Below, piece by piece: positions 1 through 6,277 of a DNA stretch of 44,177 bases. Position numbers and translations under genes: made by a program. Below the pieces are notes generated by a model, which saw nothing but the letters and a program-made list of their open reading frames with translations, did not search any database and was not told the DNA's origin. The DNA lies in contig CAJJAA010000039.1 in NCBI GenBank assembly GCA_905182025.1, forward strand, positions 1 to 44,177, in the 5' to 3' direction. This DNA comes from an uncultured OM182 clade bacterium (GTDB taxonomy: Bacteria > Pseudomonadota > Gammaproteobacteria > Pseudomonadales > Azotimanducaceae). Positions within the stretch are counted from its first letter, which is position 1. Every line of letters starts with the position of its first letter.

Positions 1-804
1 AACCGATTTAACATATGCGTATTTCTCGGTCAGCGATAAGTCACCAAGATAATCTTTATCGCCTCCGAAAAACGAAATCAATCGATCTTGTTCATCTTTG
101 GGGAAAGGCAACTGGCGGACCGCTTTTACATATTCACCTCTGCCGTGCATGAACTTCAACCAATGCCCACCATAGGTAACATGACCTTCCGAACCTGGCA
201 TCGTCAGACCCACGTTGCCATGAAACTTTCCGCCTAGGACGTAGTCATCTGGCGTGTTGTTCGCCATTGCGTCAAACGCCCCTTGGTCGAGCCCCAACTC
301 GTTCAGCAAACTGGCCGCCGCATCACTATAGTTCGCGGGGTTTTCTATATTCTGCGCACCGCCAAGACTAAGCACCATGCTGCCATTGTGGTGAAACTCA
401 TTGCGCTTTGCGTGTCCTCCAAAGTCGTCATGATTATCCAATAGCAAAATACGCGCATCGTGACCCATTTTTTTTCGATAGTACCAGGCTGCTGCCAGAC
501 CACTCATGCCTGTACCGACCACCACTAAGTCGTATTGCTCATCTAAAGCCTGATATTGCTCTGGCTTCTGCCCTTGCCAGGCTAGCGCGTGAGCGACCTC
601 AAAAGATCCCTTGTGACTGCCCCGCATGCCGGTCAGGGTCGGCGGGTAATAGTTAGCAAATTCTCCAGAACCCGCCAGTCCATTCGTCAGAACTTCAGTA
701 GATAAAGCTGCGTCAACTTGGCCACCGTAGGATGAAAGCAAAACACCTCCGACACCTATCGCGACGCCGTTAAGAAAGTCCCTGCGTGTAATTTCTGTAG
801 CCAT
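1..804 (-). CDS. Tat-exported FAD-dependent oxidoreductase, spermidine dehydrogenase-like (partial, C-terminus outside window)
   Basis: The reading frame is open from an ATG at 804 down to base 1, so the C-terminal part lies outside the window. The N-terminus carries a twin-arginine signal (TRRDFLNGVAIGVGG), so export of the folded flavoprotein to the periplasm is expected. A Rossmann FAD motif (GTGMSGLAAAWYYR) follows around residue 90, then LLLDNHDDFGGHAKRNEF, which I associate with the spermidine dehydrogenase-like NAD(P)-binding family. Members oxidise amines or related substrates using FAD; the substrate here cannot be read from the sequence. The gene is divergent from a TetR regulator, and paired palindromes lie between the two starts, so TetR control is likely. 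The flavoprotein assignment is firm; the spermidine specificity is only family resemblance. Confidence 0.75.
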   Translation of the reverse strand, partial: MATEITRRDFLNGVAIGVGGVLLSSYGGQVDAALSTEVLTNGLAGSGEFANYYPPTLTGMRGSHKGSFEVAHALAWQGQKPEQYQALDEQYDLVVVGTGMSGLAAAWYYRKKMGHDARILLLDNHDDFGGHAKRNEFHHNGSMVLSLGGAQNIENPANYSDAAASLLNELGLDQGAFDAMANNTPDDYVLGGKFHGNVGLTMPGSEGHVTYGGHWLKFMHGRGEYVKAVRQLPFPKDEQDRLISFFGGDKDYLGDLSLTEKYAYVKSV

Positions 805-820
805 CTTTGCCCTCAAGCTC

Positions 821-878
821 TTTACATGTCAACTGACAGGCTATACCATACCCTCGAACATGTCACTTGACATGTCAA
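821..878. promoter_or_regulatory. Paired palindromic operator in divergent promoter region (probable TetR sites)
   Basis: Two copies of the inverted repeat TGTCA-N2-TGACA occur at 827-838 (TGTCAACTGACA) and 861-872 (TGTCACTTGACA), 34 bp apart. Overlapping them are the palindrome TTGACATGTCAA (867-878) and a one-mismatch copy TTTACATGTCAA (821-832). A candidate promoter for the TetR gene, TTTACA (821-826), 16 bp, TATACC (843-848), is overlapped by the first site. The second site covers codons upstream of the preferred TetR start. The layout is typical of a TetR-family repressor controlling itself and the divergent oxidoreductase. Which of the two overlapping palindromes is the true half-site arrangement cannot be decided from one sequence. 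Confidence 0.65.
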
Positions 879-898
879 CATTTTTGAAGCACGGAACA

Positions 899-1474
899 AT
901 GACTGATCGTAAACACCAAATTCTGCAAATCGCTATCGAAATGATTGCCGACGAAGGATATGCGAGCTTAACCATGCGCGCCCTTGCCCGCGCCAGCGGT
1001 ATGAAGCTCGGCGCACTGCAATATCACTTTAGAACTTCCGATGACATGTTGCGGGCGCTGGTGGGCTACATCGCAGAGTCGTACCGGCAGTCCTTTAAGT
1101 CGCTGCAAGACGCCGCAAACAACAAAAGTCAGCCGCTCGGATTACGCCAAGTAGTAATATTCATACTCAAGGACAAACCCGGCGAGGCTTTGCTGAGTGA
1201 TCGGCTTTGGCCGCAGCTCTGGGCGATGCAGCTTGTTGAGCCACTTGTATCGGATCTAGTCGATGACATTTATGCAATCTACGTTGAAATACTCGAGAAA
1301 GCGTTATCGGTGACGGGCAAAAGTACACCTCGCGCTGAGGCGCTATTTTTGATGTCCTTGTTGGAAGGATCTACGATATTTATGGCTAGCGGCAGACGTT
1401 GGGAGAAGGATACAAAAGTCTTCTACAGCACGGTGTTGGAATTTATTGACAACAGATATGGTGAACAATCATGA
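899..1474 (+). CDS. TetR/AcrR family transcriptional regulator
   Basis: A 191-residue protein with an N-terminal TetR helix-turn-helix (TMRALARASGMKLGALQYHF at about residues 27-46) followed by an all-helical ligand-binding domain with no specific signature. The frame opens at 860, but the operator-like palindromes run through 878, so the ATG at 899 (MTDRKHQIL, the usual TetR beginning) is preferred; GGA at 893-895 is a weak ribosome site. The gene overlaps the next one by ATGA and is divergent from the FAD oxidoreductase, so it probably represses itself, the membrane protein and the oxidoreductase. The ligand is unknown; an amine or other oxidoreductase substrate would fit the context but is inference. 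Confidence 0.88.
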   Translation: MTDRKHQILQIAIEMIADEGYASLTMRALARASGMKLGALQYHFRTSDDMLRALVGYIAESYRQSFKSLQDAANNKSQPLGLRQVVIFILKDKPGEALLSDRLWPQLWAMQLVEPLVSDLVDDIYAIYVEILEKALSVTGKSTPRAEALFLMSLLEGSTIFMASGRRWEKDTKVFYSTVLEFIDNRYGEQS

Positions 1475-2205
1475 ACCCGACAATTTCTCTCAATAATCAG
1501 GTAAACCAATTTGGATTCTGGTCCGCTATCGTTGCAACCCTGACCCTCATCGCCTCCCTATTCATACCATTGGATGTACCAGCGGGCTACAGCGCTGAAC
1601 ATGCCGAACGCGTGGCATGGCTTAACGCCAATAGAGGCACCTTTATTATCGGCTGGATCAACCAAATTGCAGCGATGCTTAGCTTGTCAGGCATTTTCTT
1701 TGCAATGTGCTGGAGGATCGCCAATAAGAATCCGTTGCGCGCCATACTCGCGGCCATGGTCGTGCTTGTTTCTGTGGTGGCCTTTATCATTCCCAAGTTC
1801 ATGGCAGTCTGGACCATTCCTCTGCTAGCAGACACCATTTCAACCGGCGCGGTAGGTGCTGAGTTAGCAGATCCACTGCTAAGACTACTAAACGTCTCCA
1901 TACCTTTTTCTCTCTATACGTCTTTCGACTACTTAGGTTTCTGGCTCTATGCTGTGTTTGGGCTGCTGGTGGCAATTCCGCTTTATGGAGAAAACATCAG
2001 CACCCGAATTGCCGCTGTGACAATTGGCCTGTTCGGTCTGATCTATCACGTCTTGTTAATTGCCATACTACTTGGCAACATCGCCGCCGCAGATATCGAG
2101 TCGGTGCTCATAGGTGTTTCTGGACTATTGATGATTCAGATCATAGCAATGATATTTAGCTTTCGAAGCGCTGGATGCCCTGTTGAGCAGCGAATTTTGG
2201 ATTAG
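1471..2205 (+). CDS. Multi-spanning membrane protein of unknown function
   Basis: A 244-residue, strongly hydrophobic protein with roughly six membrane segments: about residues 16-34, 57-80, 88-112, 138-168, 178-205 and 212-232. I do not recognise a catalytic or transport signature, and a DUF4386-like integral membrane family is only a guess. Its ATG overlaps the TetR stop (ATGA at 1471-1474), so the two are translationally coupled and share a promoter. In TetR operons such a partner is often an exporter or stress membrane protein, but nothing in the sequence proves transport. The following 217 bp up to the alkC end contain no convincing gene. Confidence 0.8.
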   Translation: MNPTISLNNQVNQFGFWSAIVATLTLIASLFIPLDVPAGYSAEHAERVAWLNANRGTFIIGWINQIAAMLSLSGIFFAMCWRIANKNPLRAILAAMVVLVSVVAFIIPKFMAVWTIPLLADTISTGAVGAELADPLLRLLNVSIPFSLYTSFDYLGFWLYAVFGLLVAIPLYGENISTRIAAVTIGLFGLIYHVLLIAILLGNIAAADIESVLIGVSGLLMIQIIAMIFSFRSAGCPVEQRILD

Positions 2206-2422
2206 TCTTCGACGAGATCCGCACTTGCCAGTTAAACGCGCAAGAGCTGTATTGCATCGGGCGGTTCAAGCGCTGGCAACACTAGACCCGCAGCCTCGAT
2301 AGCAATTCGCCTGAAACCCTTATGATGCGCTGATTTGTGAATGGCTTGATTTACGCAATCGTCATCTGCACTCGGTTTTATATCTCTCAGCCATCGTTAC
2401 GCAGACGTCGATCTCGCCTATT

Positions 2423-3544
2423 TTATCGGAGCTCGAAGGTTTTCTTACCCCGAACAATACCATTCACCACTATCTCGACATGATGTTCGCCGAGATACAG
2501 GGTGCGCGTGGTGATGGGCCGAAAGGAGATTTTTTTGCGGACATCGATTACGTCTCCCGCTTTTGTTTGAAGGTCCTTCACGGCAAAGACGCGAACGCTG
2601 TGGCTACCATTTGCTTTGAGATAGTAAACCCGTAAAGCGATTTTTAGATTTTGCTGCGCGTTCGATTTTATTGAGCATTGATAGACAAGATCATCACCAA
2701 CTTGGACCTGAATATTTGTCTGAACATTTGTCAGTTTAAATTCCGGCTTCGTCGGATAGCCAAGCAATGACAGTGCGCCCGCGTGATCCTGCTTGATCAA
2801 TGTACGAAGCGCATGCTTTGTTATCCACTCGATCTCACTTGCATCCTTATCTTGCCAACGTGCGAGCGCGGCAATGACTTTATGTGGTTCTATCTTGGAT
2901 AAGTCATTCATTGTGTTGGCCACAGAGCGGGTGACGTAACGTGTGCGGTCATGTTTAAGCAGTTCCATCACCTCAAAAATTTCGTCTGGCTCGACATTCG
3001 CCCGCTCCGCCCAGGGTAAAAAGGGCCGAATACCTTCACTGGCTAATCGTCGCACATGATAATTTTTATCCTTTGCACAGCGCCGGACGAAGGTCATTGT
3101 TTCTTTCGGAAAAGTCCTTAGAAAGGGACGGATAGAGTTTTCTGCCGTAAAGCGCATGGTACTTTTCTTTAGGAATGCGAGGGACATTGCGAGATGAGGT
3201 TTCGTGCACCCAAACCGAGCAACATACTCGCCAGGCACCGACCAAATGAAGTCGCCAAAATCATCGTCTGATTTATTTGGATCTAAGGGTGGTGGTAAAA
3301 GGTCTTCAAGAATGGGCAAGGCAAGTTCAAACTTGCCAGGTAAGTGCTGCGCAAGGACTGTCACCATCCAGTCAATTCGCGCTTTTAACTCAAGTTCCGG
3401 AAACTTGTTGAGTATGTCTTGTTCGAACTTGCGTTGATTGACCTGAGGAGTTGCCTTTGAAAGGGCACTCGAAAGTTCAGCGACCGTGCGGGTATTAAAA
3501 AGCTGGTCTTTTAAGAAAAAAGTTGTCTCAGCCTTAATCGCCAT
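2423..3544 (-). CDS. alkC: AlkC-type DNA alkylation repair glycosylase with Ig-like C-terminal domain
   Basis: A 373-residue protein. Residues about 1-270 are helical HEAT-like repeats with the AlkC/AlkD-type segment RRCAKDKNYHVRRLASEGIRPFLPW, split here as YHVRRLASEGIRP followed by FLPWAERA. The last 100 or so residues (from PEFKLTNVQ) are beta-rich and fit the Ig-like domain known from some AlkC proteins. The family excises 3-methyladenine and related alkylated bases without flipping the base out of the helix, starting base excision repair in the cytoplasm. It is the last gene of a minus-strand run after the alpha/beta hydrolase (78 bp gap), with no clear Shine-Dalgarno before ATG 3544. No Ada regulator or adaptive-response box was seen nearby. 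The AlkC call is confident; lesion specificity is from the family. Confidence 0.85.
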   Translation of the reverse strand: MAIKAETTFFLKDQLFNTRTVAELSSALSKATPQVNQRKFEQDILNKFPELELKARIDWMVTVLAQHLPGKFELALPILEDLLPPPLDPNKSDDDFGDFIWSVPGEYVARFGCTKPHLAMSLAFLKKSTMRFTAENSIRPFLRTFPKETMTFVRRCAKDKNYHVRRLASEGIRPFLPWAERANVEPDEIFEVMELLKHDRTRYVTRSVANTMNDLSKIEPHKVIAALARWQDKDASEIEWITKHALRTLIKQDHAGALSLLGYPTKPEFKLTNVQTNIQVQVGDDLVYQCSIKSNAQQNLKIALRVYYLKANGSHSVRVFAVKDLQTKAGDVIDVRKKISFRPITTRTLYLGEHHVEIVVNGIVRGKKTFELR

Positions 3545-3622
3545 TTAGAAAACCCCCAAGGTCGGCGTTGGCCGATGTTAGACGCAAGGCAGTCAGTATT
3601 AGGCGTGCTCGCAACTAGCGTC

Positions 3623-4489
3623 TTACCACTTCGCCAATATATCTTTTACGGCCTCAACGAACGCCATCGGTTGATCAAGAAACAGATGATGTTGTGCATC
3701 CGCTAATTCAATAAGTTGCAACGATGGTTTCATCTCTTTCATGTACTGCGCACTGCGAGGTTTGAACGACTCACTATTTGCGCCGTAAATTAGCGCCACA
3801 GGAATATCAATCGCCTTGAAGTCATCCTCTAACTCACTTGCCATTGTCATGCGAGAATTGAGTTCGTCGTCGAACTTCCATACCCAGCCTTCTTCGCCAC
3901 CATCGTACTCCGCTGAATGGCGAGCAATGTAGTTAACCAAATATTGGTTTTCACATTGTTGTGCAGGCTGAAGGCGAAAGCGGGAAAGTGCCACTTCTTG
4001 GCTGGGATAAATCTTGGGTTTCGTCCACCGTTCGATCGGCGTGTCTCTTTCCTCAATATCTTCCGGATGACGAACACCTGAATCAACAAGGATTAAGCCC
4101 TTAAATCTTTCGGGGTTCTTTGCGATGGTACGCTGAGCCATCATGCCGCCAAAGCTGTGCGCAATCAGCACCGTTTGCGCAGGCATAGCGAGCGCATCAG
4201 CAACGGCGATCATTTCAGCCGCATAGGTGTCATTTGAGTAAGCGTCGCGGTGACCGCTATCGCCCATACCTGACATATCCATCGCAACGGTTTGGTAGTC
4301 GTCTTTAAAGAAAGGGGCAATAAAGTCCCACCAATGCGCATTGGCATTGTGACCGTGAATAAACAGCAGACCTTGATCTGATGCCTCGCTCCACTTGAGG
4401 TAGTTGATATCGCAATCATCAACCTCAACTTCGCCACTTTCAGGCTGGGTATCTACTGCTTCCCAAAACCAATCTGGTGTATCAGACAT
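3623..4489 (-). CDS. Alpha/beta hydrolase (paralogue of the 25.1-26.0 kb hydrolase)
   Basis: A 288-residue, leaderless, probably cytoplasmic alpha/beta hydrolase. The oxyanion HG motif is at FIHGHNANAHWW (about 43-54), the nucleophile elbow is AHSFGG with Ser112, and the catalytic His lies in ADAQHHLFLDQP near the C-terminus. A Shine-Dalgarno GAGAGG lies just before ATG 4489. It sits 48 bp after the acyl-CoA dehydrogenase and 78 bp before alkC on the same strand. The substrate is unknown; epoxide, ester or acyl-thioester hydrolysis are all possible for this fold, and the dehydrogenase neighbour makes an acyl or CoA-linked substrate reasonable but unproven. It shares start, motifs and ending with the gene at 25098-25994. 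Confidence 0.88.
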   Translation of the reverse strand: MSDTPDWFWEAVDTQPESGEVEVDDCDINYLKWSEASDQGLLFIHGHNANAHWWDFIAPFFKDDYQTVAMDMSGMGDSGHRDAYSNDTYAAEMIAVADALAMPAQTVLIAHSFGGMMAQRTIAKNPERFKGLILVDSGVRHPEDIEERDTPIERWTKPKIYPSQEVALSRFRLQPAQQCENQYLVNYIARHSAEYDGGEEGWVWKFDDELNSRMTMASELEDDFKAIDIPVALIYGANSESFKPRSAQYMKEMKPSLQLIELADAQHHLFLDQPMAFVEAVKDILAKW

Positions 4490-4537
4490 ACCAACCTCTC
4501 TTTAATTGAACCGCTTAGCTGCGTTTTCGCCATCTTT

Positions 4538-5671
4538 CTAAGCGATTTGTCCATATTTCTTCAGATGGAAATCGCCATTTCCAAACAGCGTATCAATCGT
4601 CGTCAATCGCTTGAAATAGTGACCCACGTTGAGTTCATCTGTCATACCCATACCGCCATGTAACTGCACAGCGTTTTGACCAACGAAGGTGCCGCCTTTG
4701 GCCACCTGCACTTTAAGACCAGATACTGCCTTACGTGCCTGAACGCCATATTCCTCATCTAAGCGCATGGCCGCCATATACAACAATGATTTCGTTTGCT
4801 CATGCTCGACAAACATGTCGACCATACGATGCTGCAACACTTGGAATTTGCCGATCGGCTGTCCAAATTGCTCACGGGTTTTGCAGTACTCTACCGTCGT
4901 CTTGTACAAAACTTCCATTGCGCCGACAGCTTCTGCGCTCACGGCCACAATGCCCATATCAATGACGCGCTCCATTAATTCATAGCCATTGTTCACGGTA
5001 CCAACCACCGCCGCATCTGAAACTGACACATTGTCTATCGTCAGCTCACTAGCCCTTAGTCCATCGACCGTTGCGTAGTCGCGTTGACTTAATCCGGCTG
5101 TGTTGCTATCAACCAAGAACAGCGTAATACCGTCAACATCTCGCTGTGCCCCGGCCGTACGCGCCGGAATGATAAAGAAGTCTGCTGATGGACCACCGAG
5201 TACGACACCCTTAAATCCGTTAAGTGTATAGCCGTCACCCTTTTGAATTGCGGTGGTCACGGTATCTGCAAGATTAAAGCGTGCTTGAGGCTCAACGAAG
5301 GCAAAAGCGCCTAATTTGGTGCCTGCAATCACTTCAGCCAAGGTGTTTTCGATCTGATCCGCATTGCCACCATACTCAATACACTTGCCGGCCAATAAAA
5401 CCGAACTCAGGTAAGGCTCTACGACTAGGCCTTTGCCGAATTCTTCCATAATAATCATCGTTTCGATGGCACCGCCACCGTAACCGCCAGCTTCCTCACT
5501 AAATGGCAGACCAAGCCAGCCTAGCTCAGCAAATGTTGACCAGTTACCCCGATCAAACCCATCGTCGGTCTTAATGAGCTTCTGCCGTTGGTCAAAAGCG
5601 TAGTCTTTCTCAATAAAACGCTGGACGCTTTCTTGTAGCAGTGTTTGTTCCTCTGAGAATGAGAAATCCAT
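4538..5671 (-). CDS. Acyl-CoA dehydrogenase family protein (pimeloyl-CoA dehydrogenase small-subunit type)
   Basis: A 377-residue FAD-dependent acyl-CoA dehydrogenase. The helical N-domain begins MDFSFSEEQTLLQESVQRF, the middle beta domain spans about 125-230, and the C-domain has CKTREQFGQPIGKFQVLQHR and the FAD-contact AVQLHGGMGMTDE. It introduces an alpha-beta double bond into acyl-CoA and passes electrons to ETF. The C-terminal catalytic Glu segment of classical MCAD-like enzymes (E-G-T) reads LFGNGDFHLKKYG here, as is usual for the small-subunit group that works with a partner; no partner gene is in the window. SD AAGGAT precedes ATG 5671. The likely operon continues with the hydrolase and alkC. 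Substrate unknown. Confidence 0.9.
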   Translation of the reverse strand: MDFSFSEEQTLLQESVQRFIEKDYAFDQRQKLIKTDDGFDRGNWSTFAELGWLGLPFSEEAGGYGGGAIETMIIMEEFGKGLVVEPYLSSVLLAGKCIEYGGNADQIENTLAEVIAGTKLGAFAFVEPQARFNLADTVTTAIQKGDGYTLNGFKGVVLGGPSADFFIIPARTAGAQRDVDGITLFLVDSNTAGLSQRDYATVDGLRASELTIDNVSVSDAAVVGTVNNGYELMERVIDMGIVAVSAEAVGAMEVLYKTTVEYCKTREQFGQPIGKFQVLQHRMVDMFVEHEQTKSLLYMAAMRLDEEYGVQARKAVSGLKVQVAKGGTFVGQNAVQLHGGMGMTDELNVGHYFKRLTTIDTLFGNGDFHLKKYGQIA

Positions 5672-5945
5672 AGATTATCCTTGGGTCTGTATCGGGTTAA
5701 AAATAACGGTTGATGATATGTACTCGCGCGCCGTATTTCAACACTCCTATTGACCATGAAATAGCCTCTACCTATGCCCGCATCAATGAAGTAGACTCCT
5801 TTTTTTGCTCAAATCGTTGAATTTCCTCGATATTAAGTGTTTTATTTCGAGATCTGGATTCCAAATCAGGCCCCTGCGATTGCATGAGTAGCTTGATCAA
5901 ACAAATTGAACGAACTATCGATCATATAAACAAGCGGAGAGAAAC

Positions 5946-6185
5946 ATGGCTGATCCTCAAATTCCTCAGAAATCGCCCTATGGCGTAGACGTCGAAGCAG
6001 GCAAGAGTTATTTCTGGTGCTCTTGTGGAAAGAGCGCGAAACAACCTTTTTGTGATGGTTCTCACGCAGACACGGAATTCACACCTGTGAAATACGAAGC
6101 ACAGGAAAGTAAGAAATTGTTTTTCTGTGGCTGTAAATTTACGAAGGGACAACCACTCTGCGACGGTTCTCACAACGCGCTTTAA
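5946..6185 (+). CDS. Double-CDGSH iron-sulfur protein
   Basis: A 79-residue protein with two CDGSH motifs. Ligands of the first are Cys25, Cys27, Cys36 and His40; of the second Cys61, Cys63, Cys72 and His76, each matching C-x-C-x8-C-D-G-S-H. Each should hold a redox-active [2Fe-2S] cluster with 3Cys:1His coordination. No signal peptide or membrane anchor is present, so it is cytoplasmic. A strong ribosome site (GGAG at 5936-5939) sets the ATG. Upstream, TTGATC (5893-5898), 17 bp, TATCGA is a weak promoter candidate. The role in bacteria is poorly defined (iron, redox or electron-transfer functions are proposed for the family). Confidence 0.93.
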   Translation: MADPQIPQKSPYGVDVEAGKSYFWCSCGKSAKQPFCDGSHADTEFTPVKYEAQESKKLFFCGCKFTKGQPLCDGSHNAL

Positions 6186-6277
6186 GTGATCCCCGAATCA
6201 AACCCGGCGCGCAATGGCTGAATGACGCATAACGGCGCATCTAGCATTCGCTCCCCTAGACAGTAGTTAGTGGCCCT

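Noticed and set aside
2206..2422. Possible gene remnant between the membrane protein and alkC
   Set aside because: Frames on both strands look weakly protein-like but contain stops and no recognisable motif.
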